DNA from: Combretum micranthum
Lineage: Eukaryota; Streptophyta; Magnoliopsida; Myrtales; Combretaceae
NCBI GenBank assembly: GCA_024138025.1
Contig: JAMXBD010000169.1
Location: forward strand, 434,001-498,000
DNA: 64,000 nucleotides
Direction: 5' to 3'
Numbering within the stretch: position 1 is the stretch's first letter; each line of letters starts with the position of its first letter. Below, piece by piece: positions 49,122 to 62,010 of this stretch. The translations under genes were made by a program, and so were the position numbers. The notes beneath the pieces were generated by a model. It was not told the DNA's origin. It saw only the letters and a list, made by a program, of their open reading frames with translations, and did no database searches.

Positions 49122-52100
49122 ATGGCTTCTTTTTCTTCTTCTAATTCCTGTTCTTCTTCCTTACTTACGAAACCACTTCGTCTTTCTTCAATAAAAGCTT
49201 CAAACTCCAAGTTGTCATCTTTGTATTTAACTCCAAGCAGAGCCTTTCCTGCTTCAAGATGCTTTGTTCCTTCAAAAGATCGAATTTTGTCATCTGGGTC
49301 TCCCTCCCGGTTGGTCTTTTCGCCATTGCCGGGAAACTTAAGCTACCGACTTGAGGAGCTGGAGCCATCTTTACCGCCGGCGAGACTCTGTTTTTTTCCG
49401 TTGTGACATGCCGCTGCTGCTGATGCTGAAGATAGTGGAATTCAAGCTTCTGATGGGTTGGGCACTTTTTTTTATTATTTTAATATGATCATACTAATCA
49501 TAAAAAGGTTGCTATAATTATTGCCTTTACTTTTAGTTCTAGGAATTGGCCAGTAGATTATAAAGTCGAGCTTGAGCAAATTCGTTGGCAATATGTCCAC
49601 GCTGGTTTTAGTATAATTTTGTTTCTAATGAACAATATATTTAGTTCTGATTGGTAATTAATGGTGTAATGTGACTTCCAAAATTACAGGATCGTGAAGC
49701 CATCCAAGAGTTTTGGTGAAAGGTTCCCTGCACTGGTGACTGGATTCTTTTTCTTCATGTGGTAAGGTTTACTTGACGTTTGTACAGCTGAATCATCAAA
49801 TTGTATTTGGAAAATAGCTAGAAGTTGCACATAATTAAGTTAATTTGTGGAAAAGGGATGGTTCAATTCTTTGATCATGTATGATTCGCTTTGGTTCAAC
49901 TTCCCTGTATAGAACTGTCAGCAACTATCATTTATTGGAAATGAGGTTTCACGAATATGGTTCCCTGTATCCGACCGACCAATTTGGACTTTCGTACTCT
50001 TGACATCACCAATTTGATCCTTTTCAGTCTCGACCACTGTTAAGCTAACTTTGTATGGACTAGCTAACTCTGACTCAACAAATCTTATTGATGCTGTTAA
50101 GTTTTCGACCAATTTGAGCCTCTTAATAAACCGAGTGGCCTATAACATCAATTCACAAAGTTTAGGGATGTAATTGACCCATTTGCAGAGCTTACAAACC
50201 ACATTTGTCTAAAGTTTGGGGTCTCAAGTGTCTTTGTTGAAAATACTGGGGAACAGTTAGGTACTTTGGCCTATCAATTTGTGCAAGTGATATGGGTAAT
50301 GGAGCATCGGCTGTCCTGTTGTAAATTGTCAAAGCATGCATATCATGAATGTTTATCTTGAGACTGTTGAATTTCCAAACTCTATAATTGGGTCGATTGA
50401 GGACTCACCTTTGGGTTTATGTTGTGTGGAGATGACTTCTTATTGCAGAATTTTCAAACAAATAGGCAAATAGGGGATCTGTTTTTACAATTTTGCTTAT
50501 GTGCTAGTGGAGGAAACTGAAAAATATAATCATAAACTGTTATCTGTCCTGCAGGTATTTCTTGAATGTCATCTTCAACATACTGAACAAGAAGGTCTAT
50601 AACTACTTCCCATATCCATAGTACGGTATCTGGCACAATGTAACTTCTTTCATGATATTCTACCTTTCCGAGAAATTCTTGCAAACAGTTTTGGAAAAGA
50701 AGTTCTTGCCTTTTCTTTTTATTAGTATAATTAACTTTAGTTCTCCTTCTGCAGCTTTGTTTCTGTTATTCATCTTCTTGTAGGAGTTGCATACTGTCTA
50801 GTTTCTTGGGCTGTTGGCCTACCAAAACGTGCCGTAAGTTTCTCTTGTTTACCTCAAAAACTTCAATCTTTGAGCTTGTTTGTCTGACAGTTTTTTCTTG
50901 CAATCAGCCTATTAACAAGGAGCTCTTGTTGCTGCTAACTCCGTTGCTTTCTGTCATGCTCTTGGGCATGTTATGTCCAATGTTTCATTTGCAGCAGTTG
51001 CTGTTTCTTTCACACACACTATCAAAGGTATGCTTAGTAGTGGATAATGGATATTATGATGTTGGATGATCATGCTTAAGAGTTAAGACTATAGTTGTTA
51101 GTGCTTTCACAAAATAAACACGTGTCTAGTATCATCATTCTATTATTTCTTCTTTTTGAGAACTGTAAAGACTAAAAAACTTCTGCTTCTAGTTTTGTGT
51201 GAATTCTTGAACTTAGGAAATAGAAATTTTTTTGTTGTCCTTTTCTTATTTTTGTATGTTGTCTTCTTCTAGGATTTTGTTTCAATATAGAAGTTATCAT
51301 TATTTTTTAAATTGTTTCTACTTTTATTAGGAGTAAAAAAAGAAACAGGATATTTTTGGCTTTTGTTTTCTCATTTTAGAATTTTGATTTATTCTAGATT
51401 CTTATTTCATGTTTATTAATTGCATTACGGTACTTATAGATTGAAGGATTTTTTTTCTGGTGTTTGGTAGGATTTCACAAAATTCATTTTGAATAAGTGC
51501 TCATGCTCTTCTAACAGAGACAGACAATTCCATCATATAATTGCTGTAGTATTAGTTTTTAGACTAGTTTTCTTTTCATTGTGCACCAGCTCCAGGTGTC
51601 AGGCTATGAATATGTTAATGTTAGCTAGACCACTGCCGAATTCATCATCTTGCTTGCCTCATCTGTGTCAAGTTGTCTGCATAATGCAGCTTATTCTGTA
51701 CAGTTTAATTATTCTCCAATTCTTACCATGATTGAAGGCCTTTTCATTTGTTTCCATTTTAATAGCACTTAACCAAGCCTTATCCCCCTGTACAAATTCA
51801 ACCTTTAACATGATTGATTTACTGAGATAAGTATTGCACTGCATGACTGTCCCGAATGGGATCTTTTTTAAATATGCTTTATTCTGCCACAGCTACATAA
51901 TTGGTTTAAATTCAGAGATATTGTAGGAAGAGAAACCATGGCAGAATCCTATTATTGATAAATGTAGAAATCACAAATGTTAAGAGAAACTCCTTTTAGT
52001 CAAGATTTCTCTATTAATGTATGTGAGAATATCTTCCTTTTTTGCGTCTCTCCTTCGTGGAACCTATGTTTGCAGAAATTGTTTCATGGCCATGCATCTT

Positions 52101-55100
52101 CAGTATTCATATAACTACAGGCTCTTATATTAATTGTTTATACCCTTATGCAGCTCTTGAAACCATTCTTCAATGCTGCTGCTTCTCAGTTTGTTTTGGG
52201 CCATCAGATTCCATTTGCTTTATGGCTTTCACTGGCTCCTGTTGTAATAGGTGGTTCTTGTAGTTTTTTTTTTTTTTTTTTTTAACTTCTTCTTTAGTTT
52301 CCACAATTACTTCGTCTATCAATGTAATTAATGGTTTCCATTTATTTAGGTGTATCAATGGCCTCATTAACTGAACTCTCTTTCAACTGGACTGGCTTTA
52401 TCAGTGCAATGGTTTCAAATATTGCATTACCTACAGAAGTATTTATTCAAAGAAAGCAATGGTAAGAATTCTTTTAGTAACTCTTGTTATATAATAAACT
52501 CAAAGTCCACACCATATCTATAAGCTTAAGCTTTTAGATTAAATGGTTGTTGCATTAACTTTAACATTGTATTACAGCAATAGGTGAAGAGTTTGAATCC
52601 TTACACATTAGTTCCAACTCTCATTAAATTAAAATTATCCACTTGATGAGCCTCAACACACACACACACCACGCACGCAGCACACGCACAAAAAAAAAAA
52701 AAAGTTTCAGTCCACAAATAATGGATAGTGTTACATAATAAATATCAAAGCCCACTCCATATCTATAAGCTTAGACTTTTAGATTAAATGGATGTGGCAT
52801 TAACTTTAACAACTTTGACATTGTAAAACAAAGTGAATGCAAGGCATCCGGTTGCCTAACAATGCTATTATTTACTGAGTTGAGAATGTGGAGATTCAGA
52901 TACTGATTGATTTAATAATGCTTACTTGTTATGATGTAAAAGTTTACTTTATCATATGGATTTGTTCTTATAATTTATGTGAATTGGGAAAACCATTGAT
53001 TGTAATTTTAGAGTTCTTTGCTAGATAAACTTTGGTATGGTTGTGTCGACTTGTCATCTATGTTTGTATTTTCACAATAAGAGACAAACACCATATAACT
53101 TTTGAACTCACAGAAAATTTGCAACAACCTTGCATATTTTTATAATTTTCTCTTTCATCACACTTTTTGTTGTCAAAATTTGTCTGATGTGGATTGATTC
53201 CATGCACATAACTATGACAGCACAATGTGGCTGACATTTTCCTGTAACAGCATTTTCATCTCCTTATACTTGAATCCAAGTGAATGAATGATGGGCATCA
53301 TGATCAATTTGATTCCACAATTTTTGATTCCACATTTAAGTTAGATCTTTGATATGTAATTAAGGTATAAGTTTGTAGCCTTGTCTACTCCACTTTGACT
53401 AACTTGTACCATTTTTACATGTATCTGCAGACTGGCATGGACAGCACAAATGTGTATGCTTATGTCTCAATTATTGCTCTCCTGTTTTGTATTCCCCCAG
53501 CCATAGTTTGAGTTTTTCCATCAGTGCCTATTTTATTTTATTGTATTTCATTTTTTTGAGACAATGTTGATATCACTACCTAATCTTTGGGGTTTTTTTT
53601 TCACCATTTAACTCAATTATATACCATGCGGTTGTGAAATATCATATTCAATTAAACTTTTATTTGTCAAATCTACTACATGTTCATTGCTTACACTTAT
53701 ATTCTTTACCCATGAGTGTTTGCCATGTCATTTTTTTTTAAAATGATGGAAATAGTTGATTTATCAAGTAAATATTTGATCAAGTATAACATTTAATGAC
53801 TTTATCAGGTGTAAAATTGTACATTGAAAGTTTGATTAGGTTTGACATTTAACGTTTTCAAACTTTAGGTGCAAAATTAAAAGTACAAAGTTCAAATAGT
53901 GATTTTGATATCATTGTTATTGATTTATTTATTTATTTTTATAGTTCTTTTTTTGCCCACCCGCCACATGATATATAAATGAGTGCATTGTTTTTCAGAT
54001 TGAGGGGCCTCAACTGATGCAATATGGGTTTGCCGATGCCGTAGCAAAAGTTGGTCTTGTCAAGTTCATATCTGATTTGTTCTGGATTGGAATGTTTTAT
54101 CACCTTTACAATCAGGTAAACAACTTTACATGCCCCCATTAGGAAATTAGCCCACACACTGATATAGGGAACTAAAACCATGCCATTATTTTCCTTTAGT
54201 TCATCTTTTCTATTAGTTAATAGGCTTAGCAGACATATGCCCATCAAGGGGACATTTTAATTAAAACAGGGTGAAATGATGGCACATTGGTTCTAACGGG
54301 TGATCTTCTTGCTTTTGATACCATGAACACGTATATTATTTTTTTGATAAATATAAGCTTAATTGTAATTAAGTTTTCTGGGAGTATAAATACCAAGTAT
54401 TGGGGTAGGAGAATACTAGCCCATTTTTAGTTCTAAGAGTGAATAATACAAATAGAGTAATAGGCTGGAGCCTAAGGGAGACATTACCTTTCAAAGCTTT
54501 AAATCCTTTTGCATATTGCTAGAGGAAACACAGAGATTTGTTAAGGATATGTGAACTTTTATTAAAGATTAAATGAAGAAATGTCAATGGTTCATTTAAG
54601 GACAAAGTTATAATGCTAAATTTTACTAACCGAATTAGGATATTTTTCTCATTCTTGGATTTCTTTATTATCTGGGTCAATGCAGCTTGCTGCCAACACT
54701 CTGGAGCGGGTGGCACCACTTACGCATGCAGTTGGAAATGTTTTAAAGAGAGTTTTTGTCATTGGTTTCTCCATTGTCGTGTTTGGTAATCTCTTGCTAT
54801 TTTCCATCTGTGATTTATACATAGAGCTAACTTCAACTCACTTTTGTTAAGAGTTATGCTGCCTCAACTTGTAATGTTGTACCCTTTGCTTATGGCTTCT
54901 CGAACTTAATGCCAACACACTTGTCTGGTTTCAATGAAAGGCATAATTGTGTGTATTCATGACGATTATGATAATAATCAGCAAGGAAGTAGTTGCCAAA
55001 TACAGAATCAAATCTAGTGTTTAACTGGGTACAAATTACAATATCACAAATATATTGAAAACGAATGCTTCCATTTCAATCAAATTTTGATTTATCATTA

Positions 55101-55700
55101 CTCTGTAAAGGCAAAGAGTTTCTTCATACTTCATGAATGTTTGGTTCTTTCTTTTGATGAATAGACATGTGTATTTCTAAAATGAAGTTGATTGATACAT
55201 ATTCTGATGGTTTTGCAAATATAGGCAATAAGATTTCTACACAAACTGGGATTGGCACTGCAATAGCAATAGCCGGTGTCGCCATCTACTCTCTTATCAA
55301 GGCAAACATGGAGGAGCAAAAACGGGTAAGCTGCAAAATCTCATTGTCATCTGCAACCCAAGAATGCATTCAGCCAAGTGTTATTGAGTCGCCATTTCTT
55401 ACCTCCACTAATTATCTTGCAAATTTCTTCAGCTTAAAAAAAAAAAAAAAAAAATTGCAATTCGTTATGATTCGTAGGAAAATACAGTTGTCGGATCGTC
55501 TACGCATAATTCTTAATCCATCCTCATCAAACTGAGTCGTTAGAAATATGAGTTTGTGCATCTTTCCTCCTTAACAAAGTCATGGAGGCATAAAACGTAT
55601 GATTTTCTCTGCATCCTCTTTCCTAATATCACTTGCTAATTGTCTCTGATTGATCGTTTTATCTCCTTTTTTTCAGAAGGCTGCAGCTGCTCCTGCTTAA
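49122..55700 (+). pseudogene. TPT: Chloroplast triose-phosphate/phosphate translocator (TPT), frame disrupted
   Basis: Twelve exons: 49122-49456, 49690-49761, 50555-50620, 50755-50833, 50908-51027, 52154-52250, 52350-52461, 53431-53505, 53999-54115, 54686-54785, 55225-55325, 55677-55700. TPT exchanges triose phosphate for phosphate across the chloroplast inner envelope. Exon 1 encodes a Ser-rich transit peptide (MASFSSSNSCSSSLLTKPLR) after ACAACAATG. Exons 2-4 read [40 protein letters not shown] and [11 protein letters not shown]. Exons 9-11 read [40 protein letters not shown] (substrate-site Lys-Arg kept) and [20 protein letters not shown]. All introns start GT and end AG. Four lesions break it: TGA at 49404-49406, a lost base near 50942, an extra A near 52160-52162 and a lost T near 52437. 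As written the frame ends at the exon 8/9 join. It is either a young pseudogene or a functional gene with sequencing errors. Confidence 0.85.
52499..52826. repeat. Two-copy direct repeat and CA-rich tract in intron 7 of the TPT gene
   Basis: About 75-80 bp around CCATATCTATAAGCTTA and TTTTAGATTAAATGG occurs at 52499-52571 and again at 52743-52826. Between them at 52655-52690 lies a CA-rich low-complexity tract. Purely intronic. Confidence 0.8.
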
Positions 55701-58700
55701 AAAAGGGTATTGCATTGATCAGGTAATTTTTATAGAATTTTTGTTCATTTTCAGGGGTAATAATAATAAACATTTATGAGATTCCCCTAAGAGAGGGGAT
55801 TGATTCTGTATAACTATAAATAATATTAACACACGCTGTTGGGATTTTTTTTTTTTTTTTAACTTGATGAGAAAGCTCTCGAAGATGTACGAATAAAAGG
55901 TTTTTTAATTTATGAAAAAATTATTATTTTAGTGAATGTTATCGATGCTTCGATCAGTCAATTACATGCAATAGGATTTCGAAATATATTTTTCAATTTT
56001 AAGAAGTGTTTAAACCCGCTTTAGTGGGAGTCATTGATCCTCTTTTCCATGTGAACATTTGATGCTTCTTTTTACTAATACCAAACTAATGCGGTTACCA
56101 GTTTTATATGAGAACTGAAATTTTTGGGTTTTAGATTTATTAAGGTAAATATAGAATTGCAATACGAATGTGATTAATATTTGATAGGTACCTCAAATAT
56201 TAAAAACAATTTGGGTTGTAGTTTGAATTATAATTCGATAAATCACGAATTATAAAGCTACTTGAGTTTGATTTTATCTCTACTCAAGTTTGCTTAAAAG
56301 AAAAATAGTTAAGCCTAGCTCAAACTTAAGTAATTTATTTAGTCGATCTCCAGTTTCATAATGTTTAGCACAATGATTTGCAAGTTTAATCGAGTTTGAG
56401 TCGTATATCATCATTAGTTGGGTTTGAGCTGATTCTTGATATTAGTGTTCTTTTGATTAAAATTAATAAATATTTTTTAATAAATTTAGTTTAAATAAGT
56501 TTAATTCAAGTTTGTATATTGTTATTTCAAATTGAACTAGAGTTCAAAATTTTAAACTCCATTGAGTACGAGTTTTAAAATTTTGAATCATACATTTTAA
56601 GTTGGGATTAATTACAGTGTTTTATCGTGTCGATTTATTTTGATTATAGCCCTAGGGTAATCAACAATTTATTATAGAAATAACGTAAATAGAGGTCATT
56701 TTTATGCTACTATTTTAACTTTATCAAATATTTGCTAACATGGTTTTTGTATACATTACAATTAGCATCCACTTTTAATAATTAACGCATCACGTCATCG
56801 ATAATAGACATCGAGTATTTATATTAGTTTTGCTAATGTGTATTTCATGTTTACACTGATGGAAACCTGCCACTGAGCCGCTCTTTGTTTTAGGTTTGGA
56901 TTCCAAAGTTTGACCACTCTCCCATGATGTTACCTTAAATATTATATGTAAATGTTCTACGCTCTCGGGAAGGTCATTGTCCATTGATGTATGGGATCCT
57001 AGTCGAGTATGGCTAATGTTAAAGAAATTTTCAATTATTTCTGGTGAAGGAATATTTTATATAAAAAACATGTTAATAATTAATTTTTTGACTAATTTCA
57101 AGAATCAATTCTTATATTCATGTTGCATGGTGGGCCCGCCTCCCACCATGCATTCAAGGGAAGTATAAAAGCATTTTGACCTGGAACACTTAAATTTTTT
57201 TTTTTTAAAAAGTTGATATTGATTATGCACCAACTCATGCAGAACAGAAAGGGAAACACACCAGACAAAATGAATAGATACCAAAATTTTTTTTTTTTCA
57301 TTATAAGAAAAAAAAGGATTTATACCTTATATCTTTTACTTATACATCATATCACTAGGCTATAAAGTTATTAACAATAAATATCAAAATTAGTGATGAT
57401 ATGTTCTATTTGTACAAATAATTTTCCTCTATAATTATTTGGAAAAAAAAATACAAATACCGTCCTTTAAGATTCTCTAGCCATTTATCTATAAAATTAA
57501 GCGCTTAGATCTTCATATTTTAATTAAAAAGAAGACTTTTTATTACTTAAATTATTATTTCTCTTAGAAGAAAATAAAAGTTAACATGCTATTTTAATCA
57601 TTTTATCCAATGAAAATAATAAAATATGGATCTAGAAATACATTCTTTTAAAAATTTAAGAGTTTAAATGCTCAATAAATATATATATATGTATAAAGCA
57701 AATATAAGGAACATAAATTTTCAAGGGAATAATTATAATTTTAAAATAGGGAGACTGTATGACTATCGCAAGCAAACTTTCATTGGGTGCATTTTGACCC
57801 CTTAATCCACTCTAAAATCGTAGATGCAGCAGAAATATTTTATCTGATCCTTCATGGGTGGATTCAAGAATTAAAAAGTGAAACAATCCGCATGATGATT
57901 TTTATTTGAACTGGCCTTGGGTTTCTTTTTTCTTTTTTTTAAATTCCTTTTCTTTCGGCCGATCAACTGGCCTTGGTTAAATAAACGGATATAGGAACAA
58001 AGGAGTCCCCGCGTGTGAAAATTCAATCCAACCCTACAAAACTGATATAAACAAATTAATATATTAGTTATGATTAAAATTATTTGGTTATAGCAACCAA
58101 GTACTAAAACCCAATCACTGAAAGTTATGTATGCGATCTTTATAATTATAGTGTGAAATTCCATTTAATTAAAAGTCTCATATGAATTGAGAGAGAATAT
58201 GGATATAGATTTATAAAGACAAAGCAGATAATACAAAGTCAGCACTAATTATATTATAGAAAACTTTTTTTTCTTTTAAGTGGTTGAAACTATTTGGACG
58301 TCAACCAATTATTGAGATTAAAGAATGACAAATAGTTTATCAAATTGAATATAATGTTTTTATTTAACCTACCTAGTAGTTGTGGCATCAGATATGACAC
58401 TTTGTCATGCATGTGAACTTCTTTAGATATTAGATTATAGCTCAATCTACAAACTGAACTTAAAGCTTTAGGGTTTAGAATAAATTGTTATGTCAAAATA
58501 TCATTTTATGGTTATCTTTAGGTTGAATGGAAAATTGAACAAACTAAATCATGTCCGTAATCCATTAATCCTCTCTCCTATTAAAATGATGGATTCCCCA
58601 TTCCCCCATGTTATTCGATTTCTCTAGTCACTTGGTTGAGTTAAAAGAAAATTGTGAAATGTGAGAAATACAAAATGTGCTCTGATGATGTACTTGAAAA

Positions 58701-60705
58701 GACTAATCCATAAGTTCGACACCTTTATTTCGATTATCCTTTTTTATCTCAGTTTATTTCAACAAGAAGTTATTCAGGAAGCTAATACGATTAATCTCGA
58801 AAGGGTATATTTCTGCAAACTATGGATAAATAAAAAAAAAAAAATAATTATTGAAGTTTTTATGTGAAATTGATATATAAATGAATTTTTAATATCCATG
58901 TCTTTCACTTAAAGCACCCTTTTCTTTAACCTAACATAAAAAAAAAATAATGAAAATAGTTTTTTTTTTTTTTAAACAAATGGACCTAAGATTATCCGCA
59001 CCATCCGATAATAAAATGAAAAAAAAAAAAAAAAAAGATGAGTATGGCTTACCATCTATAGTGGATCCACAACATGATGTTATGATATAAGGAATGAACA
59101 AGGTTGAGCTAGCACAGATTTACCTATATTTAACAAACACTTTTTATTGAGCCATCTCCCTATTAAAACATTACGAATCATGGGCCACATATGTCACTCT
59201 TTAAAAAAAAAAAAAAAGGGAAGATAGAGATGGATTATGACATGAACTCCTTGTCTTCTTTTTCTTGCAGCAGGCTTGATTTATATGAAAAGGAAAATGT
59301 TTACTTGTGGAATGTTTTTTTTTTTTTTCCTCATTGTGGATGACCTTTTCTATTTGTTTGTTAGTAAATTATAGATACGGATATTTTTTTTAAAATTTTT
59401 TTCTAATCACTTATTTATAAAGAATTAGATACAAATAAAAAAAATTAGCAGTTCATCTATTAAAAAATCAAATATAAATAAAATATAAATGTAGATTTGA
59501 TATATTCACATATATCATTTTAAAAAAGATATTGATACAGATACAGATAGAAGATAAACCATACAGACAGACCCTTAGAAACACAGGAAAAAAAAATGGT
59601 ATAAGCCAACCATTATGCAAGGAACTCTTAGGTAAAAGAGATTTCTCGGGAATATGTCTAAGAAGTAGGAAAAACTGAATAAGATCCAACATTTGCACCA
59701 TCAATGTTAGAATTATTGCCAAATGGGGGCTCGTGAGGTTCCACATGTCTAATTTTTGTTTATTTATCCATATTATTAAAACAATCCATACAACTTTTAG
59801 TTAAAAAAAAACCTACACAACTACTACAAATAAAATTACCCAAAAAAGGAAAAGAAGGAAAAAAAAAGAAGAAATATTAAAGAAGAGGATTGAGCTGAGT
59901 ATATGCTCTTGCTTTCACATCATGCTCTATAGAAAAATGGAAATAGAATAAGTGGGATCCATAAAATTGATTATCTTTCTCAGCCATTCTTTTAGTACAT
60001 AGATTTAGGAAAATCAAACGCAAACATAAATTGAGTTTGCATCTAAGACTATCATTATATATATATATATATATATATACTAGAATATAAATTTTGTAAG
60101 GAAGAATTCAACTCAATTCTTCTAATTGGAATATCAATATTTATATTAATAGACGATAAGAATTTGATATAGATAATTGTTAATCCCTTTTCCTTAGTAA
60201 TACTCTTGTCTCTTAATACGGGGCCAACATACTTATTTCACTAAATAAATGTCCTAAAAAATAGAAATCTTATAAGCAATATTCCTTCTTATTGTATCCG
60301 ATAGAAAAAAAAAGGTCCAATTTTTAAGTGCCTCTTCTTTTGAATCCAGCTAACTTGTATCCTTGCATGACCCGACATTGGGACAATACTTGCTTATATA
60401 AAGTCTTTCAGCCAACCATATTCCTATTATCGAGAGTCAAGCTTTCAGTAGTCATTGCTAAAGAAAAGTTGCCACAATTTGAATGGAAGTTTCCATGGGT
60501 GATTGACCAAAACATTCAATTAATCATTTAATTATTAAAAAAATATTATAATTAAAATATTAATTATTTTAATTATTAGATCATGATTGGATATAGTGCG
60601 AGTCGTTAGATAATAACAGAATTAGTCTTGTCAAAATTAATAATGGGACCATAAAAAATTGCCACATTGGCTAGCTATCACTCCAAAAAAAGAAAAAAGA
60701 TATTG
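55701..60705. other. AT-rich intergenic sequence downstream of the TPT gene
   Basis: The first 150 bp are the likely 3'UTR, with AATAATAATAAAC near 55761. Beyond lie poly-A/T tracts, an (AT)n microsatellite at 60057-60079 and a MITE-like stretch at about 59340-59580. No coding region or RNA gene can be supported; the short open frames lack motifs. Confidence 0.5.
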
Positions 60706-60846
60706 TAGGGATGCGTATGGATCGGTTTGGTTTTCTTTACATCACAAACCAAACATTAAGTAATGGTTTAGTTCGGATTAGAAATTTTCTAAACCATTAA
60801 CTAATGGTTTTGTTTGGTTTGGATTACATCCCAAACCAAACATTAA

Positions 60847-60884
60847 GTACTTAGGCTTTCAGGGTTCTAAAAGTAAACATTGTT
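60847..60884 (+). repeat. Left arm of a 39-bp inverted repeat
   Basis: Contains GGCTTTCAGGGTTCTAAAAG. The reverse complement of 61621-61659 matches it with one indel and one substitution. This arm lies inside the hAT-like block. Confidence 0.9.
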
Positions 60885-61024
60885 TATATTATAAATAAAC
60901 GCCAAAATATTTTATGAATTTATTATACTTTTAATATATAGTTCCTTAGAAAATCAGTTATCCACCATTAAAATACATTCACTAACTAATACATAATAAA
61001 TCATAATTATAATTTTTAATAGAA

Positions 61025-61071
61025 CGATCAAGTCAATCAACGATCAAGTCAATCAACGATCAAGTCAATCA
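61025..61071. repeat. 16-bp tandem repeat, three copies
   Basis: CGATCAAGTCAATCAA repeats three times nearly perfectly. No function is suggested. Confidence 0.95.
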
Positions 61072-61620
61072 TCTATCAATAAATTTAATCAAAATAGAAA
61101 ATCATATATCAATAAAATTCATCAACGAATAAAATGACTTGTTAGCAAAAAAACATTAAACAATTAACACATAATAAGAGTTTATAACTAAATAAATAAA
61201 TTTAATACTTTATAAAGTAAAAAAATAATAGTTCATCATCAACAAAAATATATATATCATGAGAAAAAAAAAACAAATTTGAAAATGAACAAGTTAATTT
61301 TAATCAAATTTACCAAATAACAAATATTAAATGAAATCATATGAACATATATAACTTTTAATCAATCATCATAAAAAATTTATAGTTATAACTTACAAGT
61401 AAAATATTATTATATTTTTTTTAAACGGTTGGGTTCGATTTTACCGATTAATTTGATTTCCTTCTAATTCAAACCATAAATTTACGGATTAATTCAAATT
61501 AAAAAATTTTTAAGTCAAATTGTTAAAAAAAACTATACTTTTGATTTGGTTTAATTTGATTATAGATTGATCTGGTTCGATTAATTTTTTACCTATCCCT
61601 AATTATATCAGCCGGCCATG

Positions 61621-61659
61621 AACAATGTCTACTTTTAGAACCCTGAAAGCCTTAAGTAC
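61621..61659 (-). repeat. Right arm of a 39-bp inverted repeat
   Basis: Contains CTTTTAGAACCCTGAAAGCC, the inverse of the left arm. It lies just outside the hAT-like block and about 80 bp from the resistance-gene relic. Confidence 0.9.
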
Positions 61660-61734
61660 AAAACGCCTTTGCTTTTCATTGCTTTAGCTTTTTGTTTTTA
61701 CTTTATTAGGGAATACGTCATCTAGTTCTTTAAA

Positions 61735-62010
61735 CTCGTTTTATTTATTCATCATAGTAGATGAATGCCAGGCGATCATCTACTATGTCTTCTACATCAC
61801 ACACTGTATCCTTGAGTTTTTCAAGCCAGTCCAAGACTGCTTCACGGTTAGTTGCTCCTCAACATCTTTAAGCACAGCTTGGATGGCTACCAATTTATCT
61901 CAGGTTCTAACATTCTTTCTTCACCCTGGCAATGAAAGCAAATATTTCCTTGGAGAAGTTAACGGCTGCGCCAATGGAGAAGTTAAACGGCTGCGCCAAT
62001 GCATCATTTA
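61735..62010 (-). pseudogene. Relic of a CC-NBS-LRR resistance gene (N-terminal Rx-type coiled coil)
   Basis: The minus strand reads, across frame changes, SKEIFAFIARVKKEC, then DKLVAIQAVLKDVEEQLTVK, then VLDWLEKLKDTVCDVEDIVD. This is the layout of the Rx-N coiled-coil domain at the start of CNL immune receptors: a basic first helix, the A-I-Q-A-V-L-x-D-x-E-E core, the V-x-x-W-L-x-x-L-K-D-x-x-x-D-x-E-D block (EDVID-like region) and the D-D end. At least two frameshifts and one stop (after KKEC) break it. No NB-ARC or LRR part is visible; downstream on the minus strand lie the inverted repeat and the hAT-like block. A 24-25-bp tandem duplication at 61951-61999 adds to the damage at its 5' side. 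Confidence 0.75.
61951..61999. repeat. 24/25-bp tandem duplication in the CNL relic
   Basis: TGGAGAAGTTAACGGCTGCG plus CCAA is followed by a second copy with one extra A. If read in the relic's frame the unit adds about eight residues and the extra A shifts the frame. Confidence 0.85.

Larger units (their letters stand above)
60706..61601. mobile_element. hAT-like MITE (896 bp), no clear target duplication
   Basis: Starts TAGGGATGCGTATGGATCGG and ends TTTACCTATCCCTA, so the outer TAGGGAT is inverted at both ends; a GGTTTGG/TTCGATT-rich subterminal zone follows. This is the style of the hAT-like insertion at 10386. The adjacent 8-mers do not match, so termini or flanks have changed since insertion. 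Inside are a 16-bp tandem repeat and one arm of an inverted host-sequence duplication. Confidence 0.55.

Noticed and set aside
53939..54247. 102-codon minus-strand frame
   Set aside because: Antisense to TPT exon 9 and its flanking introns, without family similarity.
61025..61071. Three 16-bp repeats as a CRISPR-like array
   Set aside because: The repeats are directly tandem with no spacers and lie in a plant MITE-like block.
60706..61601. 8-bp target duplication for the hAT-like block
   Set aside because: The adjacent 8-mers AGATATTG and ATTATATC do not match, so no TSD is claimed.
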